A DNA stretch of 64,000 nt, taken from contig NZ_AP025943.1 of NCBI RefSeq assembly GCF_026072915.1, forward strand, positions 186,001 to 250,000. The letters are read 5' to 3'. Origin of the DNA: Akkermansia biwaensis (GTDB lineage: Bacteria > Verrucomicrobiota > Verrucomicrobiia > Verrucomicrobiales > Akkermansiaceae). Below are positions 16,568 to 25,904 of this stretch, in pieces; position 1 is the stretch's first letter; each line of letters opens with the position of its first letter. A program made the position numbers and the translations under genes. The notes below the pieces were generated by a model that saw only the letters and a program-made list of their open reading frames with translations, had not been told where the DNA came from and made no database searches.

Positions 16568-18133
16568 ATGTCCCTGATGCGGAACAGCCTGGTCGCCTCC
16601 GGCGCCATCTTCGCATGCCGCCTGACCGGCATGGCCAGGGAAATCGTGTACACCTCCCTGTTCGGCGCCACGGGCGTGCTGGACGCCTTTTACACGGCCT
16701 TCCGCATTCCCAACCTGCTTAGGGACCTGTTCGCGGAAGGGGCCCTTTCCCAGTCCTACACCAGCGTGGCCTCCAAAACCCGGGAGGCGGAGGGGGACGC
16801 CGCCGCCTGGGAGCTGACCAACAAGGTGGCCACCCAGCTTTCCACGCTGATGGTCGCCATCGTCACGCTGGGCATCCTGTTTGCCGGCCCCATCATGGAA
16901 GCCCTTTACAGCGGGGACCATTCCGTGACGGACCAATTGTTCGCCACGGATCTGAGCCGCATCATGTGGCCCTTCATCGGCTTCGCTTCCCTGTCCGCCC
17001 TGGTGATGGGCGCGCTGAACATGGTGGGCGTCTTCGGACTGCCCATGCTGGCCTCCGCCGCCTTCAACGTCACGTCCATCGTGCTGGGCCTGCTGATCGG
17101 CTGGTTCATTGACCCCTCCTTCGGACCCAAAGCCCTGTACGGCTTTGCCTGCGGGGTGACGCTCGGGGGCATGGCCCAGATTGCCGTGCAGCTTCCCAAA
17201 CTCCGCAGAACGGGTTTCCGCTGGAAGCCCAACTTCCAGTGGAACGACCCTAAAATCAAAAAAATCTGGGGGCTGATGCTGCCCTCCGTGCTGGCCTCCG
17301 GCGTCACGCAGTTCACCATTTTCATCAATACGGGCTTTGCGCTGAACCTGCAAAAAGGTTCCGTCACCGCGCTGACCACGGCATTCCGGCTCTGGCAGCT
17401 CCCCGTCGGCCTCTTCGGCGTGGCTACCGGAATGGTCGTGCTCCCGGCCGTCTCCCGCATGATGGTGGGGAATGGGAGGAAGGAAGTGGCGGCCCACATC
17501 GCCAAGGGACTGCGGCTGGTAGCGTTCTTCGCCGTTCCGGCCTTCCTGATCCTGTACATCCTGGGGACGGAATTCGTCTCCTCCGTGTACCAGTGGGGGC
17601 GCTTCAACCAGGATGCCGTGCGCTACACGGGAGAGGTGCTGGGTGCCTACTCCCTCGGCCTGCTGGGCTACGCCGGAACCAAGGTGGTGCAGCCCGTCTT
17701 CCTGGCCCTGGAAAAGCGCTGGGTTCCCCTCATCGCCGCCGCCGTGGCGCTGGCCATCAGCATCGGCCTCAACTACTACTTCGTGTACGTGCTGCATAAA
17801 AATGCGGCGTGGCTGGCATTCACCACCTCCGTGGTCACCACCTTCAACTTCCTTTTCTACTTCCTTTACCTGCGCCGCCAGCTCGGCGGCATGGACGGGA
17901 AGACGCTGGTTTCCGGCCTCCTGAAAATCCTGGCGGCGGCGGCCCTTCTGGGGGCGGTCTGCTGGGCCGGAAAAACGTGGTTCCTCCAGGGCTTCCTGGA
18001 CTGGTCCTTCCCGTCAAGGGTGTTGGGCATTTCCCTGGTCTGCGGGTGCGCCGGCATCATTTACCTGCTGGCCGCCTTCCTGCTGAAAACGCCGGAACTT
18101 GATGCGGCACGGGCCAAACTCATGAAACGCTGA
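16568..18133 (+). CDS. murJ: Lipid II flippase MurJ
   Basis: A 521-residue polytopic membrane protein of the MurJ/MviN family, which flips lipid II for peptidoglycan synthesis. Typical family segments are the N-terminus SLMRNSLVASGAIFACRLTG and REIVYTSLFGATGVLDAFYT, RIPNLLRDLFAEGALSQSY (the RIPN..R.LFAEGA signature), and GMVVLPAVSRMM. About 14 membrane helices can be read. It starts nine bases after the nucleotidyltransferase/kinase gene and is probably co-transcribed with it, linking that gene to envelope synthesis. Confidence 0.95.
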   Translation: MSLMRNSLVASGAIFACRLTGMAREIVYTSLFGATGVLDAFYTAFRIPNLLRDLFAEGALSQSYTSVASKTREAEGDAAAWELTNKVATQLSTLMVAIVTLGILFAGPIMEALYSGDHSVTDQLFATDLSRIMWPFIGFASLSALVMGALNMVGVFGLPMLASAAFNVTSIVLGLLIGWFIDPSFGPKALYGFACGVTLGGMAQIAVQLPKLRRTGFRWKPNFQWNDPKIKKIWGLMLPSVLASGVTQFTIFINTGFALNLQKGSVTALTTAFRLWQLPVGLFGVATGMVVLPAVSRMMVGNGRKEVAAHIAKGLRLVAFFAVPAFLILYILGTEFVSSVYQWGRFNQDAVRYTGEVLGAYSLGLLGYAGTKVVQPVFLALEKRWVPLIAAAVALAISIGLNYYFVYVLHKNAAWLAFTTSVVTTFNFLFYFLYLRRQLGGMDGKTLVSGLLKILAAAALLGAVCWAGKTWFLQGFLDWSFPSRVLGISLVCGCAGIIYLLAAFLLKTPELDAARAKLMKR

Positions 18134-18235
18134 CCCCGGCATTTCCCATCCGGAAAAGTCCGTATGCCCCGGCGGAGGAAAAAGAATGGCCCTTGCAAGC
18201 ATTCTCCTTGCCAGAGCAGCGCTCAGTGAGTAAAG

Positions 18236-18256
18236 TTTTCCCGCTTAAGCGGAAAA
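18236..18256. repeat. Inverted repeat between murJ and the aminotransferase gene
   Basis: TTTTCCCGC-TTAA-GCGGAAAA, a near-perfect palindrome with one extra C. It lies about 100 bases after murJ and 48 bases before the next start. It could end murJ transcription or be an operator; it has no strong T-run. Confidence 0.35.
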
Positions 18257-18303
18257 TAGCCTGTTTTCCGCGCCGGCATTCAAAAATCTACGATCTCACC
18301 ACA

Positions 18304-19470
18304 ATGGACATGATTTCCCCCAGCATTGCTGCATTAACCCCTTCCCTGACTCTCAAGGTGACTAACCGTGCCAAGGCCATGAAGGCCGCCGGTGAAGAAG
18401 TTTACGGTCTGGCGGGCGGTGAACCGGAAATGGACACCCCCGACAACATCAAGCAGGCAGCCATCACCGCCCTGAACAATGGCGCCACCAAGTACACCCC
18501 TTCCGCCGGCCTTCCCGCACTGCGCCAGGCCATCGCCGACAAGCTCAAGAGAGAAAACAACCTGGAATACGATCCTTCCCAGATCACGGTGGGAGCGGGC
18601 GCCAAGCACGCCTGCTTCAACGCCATCATGGCCACCGTCTCCGAAGGGGACGAAGTCATCATCCCGGCTCCCTACTGGGTCAGTTATCCGGAAATGGTCC
18701 GCATGTGCGGCGGTGTTCCCGTCATCGTGGAAACCACTCCGGAAAACGGCTGGAAGCTGACGGCCGAACAATTTGAGGAAGCCATGACCCCCCGCACCAA
18801 GATGGTCATTCTCACCACGCCGAACAATCCGACCGGAGCCGTTTATTTCGAAGAGGAACTGCGCGCTCTGGGCGAAGTGGCCGTGAGCGAGGACATCCTC
18901 ATCCTGGCGGACGAAATTTACGAACACCTCGTGTACGGGGACGTCAAGCACGTCAGCATCGCCTCCCTCAGTCCGGAACTATACGACCTGACCATCACCA
19001 TCAACGGCTTTTCCAAGGGCTACGCCATGACCGGCTGGCGCCTGGGCTACTCCGCCGCCCCGGCTCCCATCGCCAAGGCCATCCAGATGATCCAGGACCA
19101 CACCACGTCCAACGTCTGCACCTTCGCCCAGTACGGCGGCATTGAGGCCCTTACCGGAGACCAGAGCTTCATCAGCGACATGCGCGACGAATACGACATG
19201 CGCCGCCAGTACGTCTATTCCCGCCTCAGCGCCATCCCGAACGTCAGCGTCGTGGAACCGCAGGGCGCCTTCTACTTCTTTGTGGACACCAGCAAACTGG
19301 GCCTCACCTCCCTGAACCTGTGCGACAAGCTTCTGGAACGCTACAAGGTGGCCGCCGTTCCCGGCATCGCCTTCGGCAATGACAAGGGCATCCGTATCAG
19401 CTACTGCACTACGCTGGACATTCTGAAGGAAGCGCTGGACCGCTTCGAGGAATTCTGCAAGGCGCACTAA
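18304..19470 (+). CDS. Class I pyridoxal-phosphate aminotransferase (aspartate aminotransferase type)
   Basis: A 388-residue fold type I aminotransferase of the Igamma aspartate aminotransferase group, converting aspartate and 2-oxoglutarate to oxaloacetate and glutamate. Visible features are LTPSLTLKVTNRAKAMKAAG, LAGGEPEMDTPDNIKQAA, NGATKYTPSAGLPALRQAI, the cofactor site TTPNNPTGAVY with ILADEIYEHLVY, and the Schiff-base lysine in NGFSKGYAMTGWRLGY. The start is placed at 18304 (MDMISPSIAALTPS), matching the family N-terminus; upstream in-frame codons encode a basic, non-family extension. A terminator hairpin follows. Confidence 0.92.
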   Translation: MDMISPSIAALTPSLTLKVTNRAKAMKAAGEEVYGLAGGEPEMDTPDNIKQAAITALNNGATKYTPSAGLPALRQAIADKLKRENNLEYDPSQITVGAGAKHACFNAIMATVSEGDEVIIPAPYWVSYPEMVRMCGGVPVIVETTPENGWKLTAEQFEEAMTPRTKMVILTTPNNPTGAVYFEEELRALGEVAVSEDILILADEIYEHLVYGDVKHVSIASLSPELYDLTITINGFSKGYAMTGWRLGYSAAPAPIAKAIQMIQDHTTSNVCTFAQYGGIEALTGDQSFISDMRDEYDMRRQYVYSRLSAIPNVSVVEPQGAFYFFVDTSKLGLTSLNLCDKLLERYKVAAVPGIAFGNDKGIRISYCTTLDILKEALDRFEEFCKAH

Positions 19471-19506
19471 GCGCTAACTCAGTTACAGTTATTTTCCCAC
19501 TTTTCA

Positions 19507-19539
19507 AGGACCGCCTCATTCATGGGGCGGTTCTTTTTG
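19507..19539 (+). terminator. Intrinsic terminator after the aminotransferase gene
   Basis: Stem GGACCGCC / GGCGGTTC (with a G-U pair) around CATTCATG-type loop bases, followed by TTTTTG. It lies 37 bases after the stop. Confidence 0.8.
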
Positions 19540-19669
19540 TTGCAAACGGGAAATACTATGCCACTTCTTTGCAATTAAAACACCATATCTAACATATTTT
19601 TGGATTCATTGACATTTGAATGCATAACAGCCTATCATAAACACCCTTTTCGTTAAGTCCTTCATCTAC

Positions 19670-20653
19670 ATGAACTCTACCACCTTCAGCATCTCCTTTT
19701 CCGGCCTTCTTCTGTATGCCCTGATTTTGCTGACTCATGCAGAAGATATTCCAGCCACGGATGACCGCTCCCTGTACATCGAATCGGAAACTAAAGCAGT
19801 CTCCCCTCAATGTCTCATGGACAAAGGAGACCAGGATGAGGACAAGAAACGTACTGAAGTCGGAATCGGAGAAGTGGTTATATTAACCTTGAACGGCAAG
19901 CGATTAAAGGAAATAGATATGGACTCTATTGAATGGTCCCTGGAGCCGGAGAAGGTAGCCACCATCGAGGAATCGGACCAAGAAAAAAATCAGGCTACGC
20001 TGACGATCAATAAAGACCTCACTCAGAACACCACGCTGAAGATCCGGGTAAAAACCAATCTTGACGAAGAATTGCCGGAAAGACCTCCCTCCATTTTCAC
20101 CATTCTTGTTCCTTCCGACATCACCGCAGAGCATTCCGGGGAACGGGACAAGGAACATCCCCAAGACAAGGAAAAAGACAGACCGGGGGCTTCCTCCAAG
20201 CTTGTTGTCACCTTTCTGCCCCTGAATGTCAGCTTCAGCAATATTTCCATCATGGAACGGGCGGAAGATCCGGAAGGATTCACTCCCGTGCATGTCCCGG
20301 GAAAACTGCTGATAAGGCCCAATGCCCTCAACATTCACCGTCATGATACCATTGGATGGAGATGGGACAAAGAGCAGGATATTCGTTTGCAGCACTTGCA
20401 GAACATGAAGCTTCCCGATTCCTTTTCATGGACATGCGGATGGTATGTACGCGCCGACGGCAAGGATTGCTGCAAGATCGGCAATGACACGTATTCCCAG
20501 GATTTCAGTTTCAAGTATGACGGGATAGAAACCGGAAAAGAATCCCCCACCAGGGGCTTGAAAAACATCAAGGTAAGCATCACCAAATTCAGATGCACCG
20601 TCACCCGCAGCACGTCGGGCGACGCGTTGCATGACAACTCCGCCACCCATTAA
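19670..20653 (+). CDS. Secreted protein of unknown function
   Basis: A 327-residue protein with a signal peptide (MNSTTFSISFSGLLLYALIL then LTHAED). Residues from about 65 to 145 (GIGEVVILTLNGKRL ... TTLKIRVKTN) read like an immunoglobulin-like beta domain. A charged linker (HSGERDKEHPQDKEKDRPG) follows, then a second beta-rich half with Trp and paired Cys (WTCGWYVRADGKDCCKIG). I do not recognise the family. It is followed after 20 bases by another secreted unknown, so the two probably form an operon acting outside the cytoplasm. The upstream 130 bases are AT-rich and probably hold the promoter. Confidence 0.6.
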   Translation: MNSTTFSISFSGLLLYALILLTHAEDIPATDDRSLYIESETKAVSPQCLMDKGDQDEDKKRTEVGIGEVVILTLNGKRLKEIDMDSIEWSLEPEKVATIEESDQEKNQATLTINKDLTQNTTLKIRVKTNLDEELPERPPSIFTILVPSDITAEHSGERDKEHPQDKEKDRPGASSKLVVTFLPLNVSFSNISIMERAEDPEGFTPVHVPGKLLIRPNALNIHRHDTIGWRWDKEQDIRLQHLQNMKLPDSFSWTCGWYVRADGKDCCKIGNDTYSQDFSFKYDGIETGKESPTRGLKNIKVSITKFRCTVTRSTSGDALHDNSATH

Positions 20654-20673
20654 TCAGCCCTCCTTGCAACCTC

Positions 20674-21522
20674 ATGAACAAATGTTACCTTCTTTTCTTT
20701 TTCCTTTTCCTGCCGTTCTTTTCCGGATCCGCAACCCCACGGCAGGAACGGCTCCCCCTCCCCTCTGTCATCAGGAATCCGGACAAGCAGAATCCGGAAC
20801 TCCTCCGGCTTCAGAAACTGCTGGACAACGGCCAGCTTATCCTGTTTTACCAGGGGGCCGACAAAATGCGGAAAGAAGCCAAACGCTACAGGAAGAAGGA
20901 CGTTACGCCCCAGGAACTGACGGACGGACTCTTTCTGTGTTACATGATTGCCAAGGCACCGTTCCTTGACCTCAACGACTACAACAATGTCGAATGGGTT
21001 TCCGAGTATAGTGATCTGGATCACACCGTAAAAGAATTCATGTCCAACAGCATCCCGTTCATCGCCCTGACGGACAAAAATAGCAAGCTCCCGAACAAGG
21101 AAGAAGCCCTGCGGTTTTATTTAAGCGCCGCCGCGCTGGTGCTTAAACAATTCCACAGCCAGGTGGACTACGCTTTTAAAGCTACGGAGATTTGCGCCGA
21201 CATGCTCATTGATTACGCCTCCGACATGTCCGGCGAGCAGGAAACCAGACTGTTCAACACTACAAGCGCTCGCGGAGCGAGAAGCAACAACGCCCAGTAC
21301 ATCATCAAAAGCAAGGAACGCGGATTCATCAGGGAATTGATGACCTGCTTCCCGACCAAGGCACGGGAAGTCAGAAAATACCTCAACCTGGCCGGATATG
21401 AAGACAAGGAAATCCCGGCCCTGCTGGATAGAACCGTCGGCAGGGTACCGGAAGCCGCCTACCTGTACAAGGGACTGCCCCGGCAAAGGAATGAACATGG
21501 CGGGAAGGATTACTTGCGTTGA
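20674..21522 (+). CDS. Secreted helical protein of unknown function
   Basis: A 282-residue protein with a signal peptide (MNKCYLLFFFLFLPFFSGSA). The mature part is largely alpha-helical and charged (LRLQKLLDNGQLILFYQGAD, MRKEAKRYRKKDVTPQEL). I do not recognise a family. It starts 20 bases after the previous secreted gene. Partners in the envelope are likely but unproven. Confidence 0.6.
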   Translation: MNKCYLLFFFLFLPFFSGSATPRQERLPLPSVIRNPDKQNPELLRLQKLLDNGQLILFYQGADKMRKEAKRYRKKDVTPQELTDGLFLCYMIAKAPFLDLNDYNNVEWVSEYSDLDHTVKEFMSNSIPFIALTDKNSKLPNKEEALRFYLSAAALVLKQFHSQVDYAFKATEICADMLIDYASDMSGEQETRLFNTTSARGARSNNAQYIIKSKERGFIRELMTCFPTKAREVRKYLNLAGYEDKEIPALLDRTVGRVPEAAYLYKGLPRQRNEHGGKDYLR

Positions 21523-21591
21523 CATGAAAATGCGCGCCATGCCTTGCAACCGGATTGCGCCTTTCTGGGAGACATGGTTTAATTGCCAGAT

Positions 21592-22107
21592 ATGAATACC
21601 CCCGTTCTCAATGACAACCTGCGTTCCGCCACGGAAGCCCTTTGCAACCTTCTTGCCAAGGAAGACCAGGTTGTGTCCTCCAAGGCCAAAATCGGCCTGT
21701 TTTTCCAGAATCCGGAAGCCACCAAGCTTTTTGAAGAAGTGAACGCCTACGGCGAAGAACTGCGCAACAAGCACCTGGCCGGCATGCCGCCGACGGAAGA
21801 GGAAATCGCCAAGTTCGACACCCTGCGTGAAAACGTGGTCAAGAACGACGCCGCACGCGGCTTCCTGGAAGCTCGCCAGACCATTGACGAAATCCTGAAC
21901 ACCATCAATCACTATCTGGGCATGTCCATCGACCTCGGCCGCGCCCCCACTCCTGAAGAAATCGAGGAAGCCCGCCAGCGTGCCATGAGCGCCCAGTCCT
22001 CCTGCTCCTGCGGAGGCGACTGCAACAAGGAAAGCTGCGACTGCGACGGCAATTGCGACCACGATCACGACCACAAGGACGGCGGCTGCGGTTGCGGCAA
22101 TCACTGA
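21592..22107 (+). CDS. YlbF-family protein with Cys/His-rich C-terminal tail
   Basis: A 171-residue cytoplasmic protein. Residues 1-125 match the YlbF/YmcA (Com_YlbF) helical family: LRSATEALCNLLAKEDQVV, FFQNPEATKLFEEVNAYGEE and LEARQTIDEILNTINHYLG. The last 40 residues are an unusual metal-binding-like tail containing CSCGGDC, CDCDGNC, HDHDH and GCGCGNH. In Bacillus the YlbF-YmcA-YaaT complex carries Fe-S clusters and aids RNA processing and development; whether this protein does so is unknown. The start at 21592 (ATG) is preferred over an in-frame TTG at 21583. A strong terminator follows. Confidence 0.75.
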   Translation: MNTPVLNDNLRSATEALCNLLAKEDQVVSSKAKIGLFFQNPEATKLFEEVNAYGEELRNKHLAGMPPTEEEIAKFDTLRENVVKNDAARGFLEARQTIDEILNTINHYLGMSIDLGRAPTPEEIEEARQRAMSAQSSCSCGGDCNKESCDCDGNCDHDHDHKDGGCGCGNH

Positions 22108-22140
22108 TCATTTTTTCAGACAATCATTTTCACCAATTTT

Positions 22141-22177
22141 CACCATTGGGCAAGGCTTGCCCGGTGGTGATTTTTTA
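22141..22177 (+). terminator. Intrinsic terminator after the YlbF-family gene
   Basis: Stem CACCATTGGGCAAG / TTGCCCGGTGGTG with a minimal loop, followed by ATTTTTTAT. It lies 33 bases after the stop. Confidence 0.88.
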
Positions 22178-22237
22178 TGCCCCCGGCAGAAGAGGGAGGA
22201 AAAAGACGAATCAAAGGCCTTTTTCCATGTGATGAGG

Positions 22238-22879
22238 TTATTTGTCCGCCCCTTTCCCCTTCATGTTGCTTTTGAGATATTGGCCCAGTTCCCGGCAGCC
22301 GCTGCCGAGGGCATAATCAGCGGCGGTTTCCCCCTGCTCGTTGACGGCGTCGGGATCGGCCTTCCATCCGAGCAGCAAATCAACCATGGCACGGTCATTC
22401 CGGCAGGCGGCCAGCATGAGAGGGGTGCTTCCCATCTGTCCGGCGCTGTTGACATCCGCTCCCTGTTTGAAAAGCCATTCCGCAATCGCGGCATTTTTAC
22501 CGCAAACAGCTTCCCGGAACAGGGCATTCAATTTTTCCCCTTTTCCGGGAACGGCTCCCCGGCCCAGCAGGAAGTCAAAAATATCTTTCCTGCCCAGCGC
22601 CGCGGAGGCCATCAATGCCCTGCGTCCCTCCCGTCCGTGAATATCCGCCCCCTGGCTCAATGCTTTCAAAGCCTGTTGAAGGTTGGACAGTTTGTTGGAG
22701 GGCAAGGCGCCTTTCCCGGCTATTTGATCAATCCATTCCTCCACTATCTGACAAGCCTTTTCATAGGTGGCGGGTTTCACGGCGTCCGGCGCGGCCTGGA
22801 CGGCGTTTCCGGAAGACGCCCCGGCTCCCCACGCAACAAGAGGAAACAGGGCAACACAACAAATATTCATCAGTTTCAT
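22238..22879 (-). CDS. Secreted ankyrin-repeat protein
   Basis: A 213-residue protein with a signal peptide (MKLMNICCVALFPLVAWGAG). From about residue 70 it consists of ankyrin repeats: LSQGADIHGREGRRALMASA, then KQGADVNSAGQMGSTPLMLA with CRNDRAMVDLLLGWKADPDA, and VNEQGETAADYAL. Ankyrin repeats are protein-binding scaffolds; a periplasmic or surface role is inferred from the signal. The start at 22879 is chosen because the signal peptide begins there and because a promoter-like element at 22886-22915 would overlap any longer form. The gene is a single leftward unit. Confidence 0.8.
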   Translation of the reverse strand: MKLMNICCVALFPLVAWGAGASSGNAVQAAPDAVKPATYEKACQIVEEWIDQIAGKGALPSNKLSNLQQALKALSQGADIHGREGRRALMASAALGRKDIFDFLLGRGAVPGKGEKLNALFREAVCGKNAAIAEWLFKQGADVNSAGQMGSTPLMLAACRNDRAMVDLLLGWKADPDAVNEQGETAADYALGSGCRELGQYLKSNMKGKGADK

Positions 22880-22885
22880 TCTGTT

Positions 22886-22915
22886 ATTGTATAATTCCCT
22901 GCATGTATCCGGCAA
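22886..22915 (-). promoter_or_regulatory. Candidate promoter of the ankyrin gene, leaderless position
   Basis: On the minus strand, TTGCCG, an 18-base spacer and TACAAT. The -10 box ends six bases before the ATG at 22879, so the transcript would begin at the start codon. Confidence 0.4.
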
Positions 22916-23007
22916 GTTACAAAACGGTTACTTTTTTGTGTTTCCGCCGGAACAGTCAAGACGCTTGAACAGGCTGTGCAGCCATGTTAGCGTCATTCTA
23001 AGGAACC

Positions 23008-24009
23008 ATGACTTTTCCCGGACCCACATCCCCCTTCCCCCTGCCGTTCATCAAAACGGATTTCCCGCTGTTTCTGGCTCCCATGGCCGGGGTGACGGAC
23101 CCCATTTTCCGCACCATCTGCAAGGAACTGGGAGCGGACGTGATGGTGACGGAGTTCGTTTCCGCGGAAGGCATTCTCCAGGCGTGGGAAAGGAACAGGA
23201 GGTACACTAAAATTGAAGAATCGCACCGCCCCATAGGCATCCAGCTTTTCGGTGCGGACGGCGCCCACATGGGGGAAGCCGCCAGAATCATTCTGGACCA
23301 CGAAAAACCGGATTTCATTGACATCAACTTCGGATGCCCGGTTCCAAAAGTGGTCGGCAAGAATGGAGGGTCCTCCCTGCTGAAAGACCTGCCCCTGCTG
23401 GCTTCCGTGGCGGCCGGAGTCGTGAAGGCGGTGGGCGACCGCATCCCGGTCACGGCGAAGATACGCATCGGCTGGGATTTCCAGAACCTGTGCGCGATGG
23501 ATGCCTGCCGCCTGCTGGAGGATGCGGGCATCTCCATGATCACCATTCACGGGCGCACCCGCTCCCAGCAGTATTCCGGCGCCGCCAACTGGGACATTAT
23601 TGACGAATGCGCGCGTGCCATGTCCGTCCCGGTCATCGGCAACGGAGACATTGCCACGGCCCAGGCCGCAGCGTATGTGAAGGAGAACACCGCCGTCAGC
23701 GGCGTCATGATAGGCCGCGCGGCCATGGAGAACCCGTGGATCTTTGCGGATACTAGGTATTTCCTGCTGCACGGCGTCCTGCCGCCGGCCAGACAGCCCC
23801 GGGAGAAAACGGACCTGATTCTGCGCCATACGCGGATGGCCCTGGATTCCGGCCATTACGGCGATGAACTCCACACCATGCGCCACATGAGGTCCCGCAT
23901 TCTGGCGTACACGAAGGGGTTTCCCGGAGCCAAGGAGATGCGTTCCCGGCTGGTGCGCGTTTCCAGCCTGCGGGAACTGGAGGAACTGCTCTCCGGTCTC
24001 CCCCGGTAA
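23008..24009 (+). CDS. dusB: tRNA-dihydrouridine synthase (DusB type)
   Basis: A 333-residue flavoenzyme that reduces uridines in the tRNA D-loop with NADPH. The TIM-barrel FMN site is visible: FLAPMAGVTDPIFRTICKEL at the N-terminus, IDINFGCPVPKVVGKNGGSS with the catalytic Cys110, VTAKIRIGWD, ITIHGRTRSQQYSGAANWD and VIGNGDIATAQAA. The C-terminal helical tRNA-binding domain follows. The GCPVPKVV loop and length fit DusB. In some bacteria dusB is paired with fis; here the neighbours are unrelated. Confidence 0.93.
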   Translation: MTFPGPTSPFPLPFIKTDFPLFLAPMAGVTDPIFRTICKELGADVMVTEFVSAEGILQAWERNRRYTKIEESHRPIGIQLFGADGAHMGEAARIILDHEKPDFIDINFGCPVPKVVGKNGGSSLLKDLPLLASVAAGVVKAVGDRIPVTAKIRIGWDFQNLCAMDACRLLEDAGISMITIHGRTRSQQYSGAANWDIIDECARAMSVPVIGNGDIATAQAAAYVKENTAVSGVMIGRAAMENPWIFADTRYFLLHGVLPPARQPREKTDLILRHTRMALDSGHYGDELHTMRHMRSRILAYTKGFPGAKEMRSRLVRVSSLRELEELLSGLPR

Positions 24010-24229
24010 ACGTGTCGGAAACGGGAAGTTGCCCTTCTTTCATACCCTTCCGCACGCAGCCGGAACGTCCCTGCGGGCAGAAGGCCGGACCCCGTCCCCG
24101 TCATCCCTGAAAAAAAATGATCTTTTGAGGGAAGCTAAGTTGACTTTACGCCCGGAACCTGTCAGAAATAGGGGAGTATCCTGCCGATTCGTTCCGGCAG
24201 ATTTCCAACAATAGAATCCAGAGATCGAC

Positions 24230-25876
24230 GTGTACGCCAACGAATCATATCTCATCGAACTTCTTACGCAGGCCGGGTATTTGAATGAAGAGATTCTTCA
24301 ATATGCACGCAGCCAAAAATCTCCCACCCAGGACCTGATTGATTTTCTCATTCAATCCAATTACCTCACGGAAGACGTCATCGCGCAGGTGAGCGCCTCC
24401 AATTCCCTGCTTCCCGTAGTGGACCTGGGATCCATGCACATACCCCAGGAAGTCAGGGAAATCATCAGTCCGGAACTGGCCCGGCGCTTCCGCGCCATTC
24501 CGATTTCCGACGACGGCTTTTCCGTTAATGTGGCCATTGACGATCCGCTGAACCTGGAAACCATGGACAGCCTGCCCCAGCTGCTGGGCCGCGACGTAAT
24601 TTTCAGCGTAGCCACGCGCAGTGCGGTGGAAAGCCGCCTGAAGGAATTCTACCGGGACATGACCCTTCCGGACGCCGGCAGCGACATCGACGGAGAGGAC
24701 GGGGACGCCCCCATCATCCGCCTGGTACAGCAGATGCTGGTGGACGCGTTCAGGCTGCGCGCCTCCGACATCCACATTGAACCCATGGAAAACCGGCTCC
24801 GCATCCGCTACCGCGTGGACGGCAAGCTGGTGGAAGTAGCCACCCACCCCAAGAAGCTTCTCAGCCCCATCATCGCCCGCCTGAAGGTGATGAGCACCAC
24901 GATGAGCATTGCGGAAAAACGCATGCCACAGGACGGCCGAATCCAGATGACCATCGGAGACCGCCAGATCGACCTCCGTGTCTCTTCCGTTCCCAGCAAC
25001 CACGGGGAAAGCATCGTCATGCGTATTCTGGACAAGTCCGCCCTGGTGCTTGGCCTTCCGCAGCTGGGCTTCTTCTCCGACGACGAAGCCGTGTTCGACC
25101 GCCTGATCACCCTGCCCGACGGCATCATCCTGGTGACCGGCCCCACCGGTTCCGGTAAAACGACGACGCTGTACGCGTGCCTCAACCACATCAACCGTCC
25201 GGACAAAAAGATCATCACGGTGGAAGACCCCGTGGAATACGAACTTTCCGGCATCAACCAGGTGATGGTGAAGGCGGACATCGGCATGACCTTCGCTGCC
25301 GCTCTGCGCGCCATGCTGCGCCAGGCTCCCAACATCATCATGATCGGGGAAATTCGAGACATGGAAACGGCCAGTATCGCCATCAACGCCTCCCTGACGG
25401 GCCACCTGGTGTTCTCCACCCTGCACACCAATGACGCCCCCAGCGCCGTAGCCCGTCTGGCGGACATCGGCATCAAGCGTTTCCTGATCGCCTCCTCCGT
25501 CCGCGCCATCATGGCCCAGCGCCTCGTCCGCAAACTGTGCGACCGCTGCAAGGTGGACGGCAACCTGACGGAAAAGCAGGCCCACACGCTGAACATCGAC
25601 ATGTCCCGCGTCACGCCGGGCCAGATCAAGGCGCCTCACGGCTGCGATTTCTGCCGCGGCGGAGGCTTCAAGGGACGCATGGGCCTATTCGAGATTTTTG
25701 AAATCGACGACGAAGTGCGGCGCATGATCAATGAAAACCTCACCTCCCCCCAGTTGCGCAAGCGCGCGCGGGAACTGGGCATGAGAACCCTGAGAGAAGA
25801 TGGCGTGCGCAAGGTGCTGGCCGGCCTCACCTCTCCGGAAGAAGTGCTGAACGTCACCATGGGAGACGCCAACTGA
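24230..25876 (+). CDS. GspE/PilB-type secretion ATPase, first copy
   Basis: A 548-residue hexameric traffic ATPase that powers type II secretion or type IV pilus assembly from the cytoplasmic face. It has an N-terminal GspE/MshEN domain (LLTQAGYLNEEILQYA; FRAIPISDDGFSVNVAIDDP) and a RecA-like domain with Walker A GPTGSGKTTTLYA from residue 304, Asp box IMIGEIRDMETASIA and His box HLVFSTLHTND. The zinc-binding cysteines CDRC and CDFC near the C-terminus are present. The start is GTG at 24230. It is followed after 28 bases by a second ATPase of the same family. Confidence 0.92.
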   Translation: MYANESYLIELLTQAGYLNEEILQYARSQKSPTQDLIDFLIQSNYLTEDVIAQVSASNSLLPVVDLGSMHIPQEVREIISPELARRFRAIPISDDGFSVNVAIDDPLNLETMDSLPQLLGRDVIFSVATRSAVESRLKEFYRDMTLPDAGSDIDGEDGDAPIIRLVQQMLVDAFRLRASDIHIEPMENRLRIRYRVDGKLVEVATHPKKLLSPIIARLKVMSTTMSIAEKRMPQDGRIQMTIGDRQIDLRVSSVPSNHGESIVMRILDKSALVLGLPQLGFFSDDEAVFDRLITLPDGIILVTGPTGSGKTTTLYACLNHINRPDKKIITVEDPVEYELSGINQVMVKADIGMTFAAALRAMLRQAPNIIMIGEIRDMETASIAINASLTGHLVFSTLHTNDAPSAVARLADIGIKRFLIASSVRAIMAQRLVRKLCDRCKVDGNLTEKQAHTLNIDMSRVTPGQIKAPHGCDFCRGGGFKGRMGLFEIFEIDDEVRRMINENLTSPQLRKRARELGMRTLREDGVRKVLAGLTSPEEVLNVTMGDAN

Positions 25877-25904
25877 TTTTTCCCCGCAATCCACTCAGAA
25901 CATT

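Noticed and set aside
15485-17797. 770-codon open frame on the minus strand
   Set aside because: Antisense shadow of the fusion gene and murJ; composition is typical of antisense reading.
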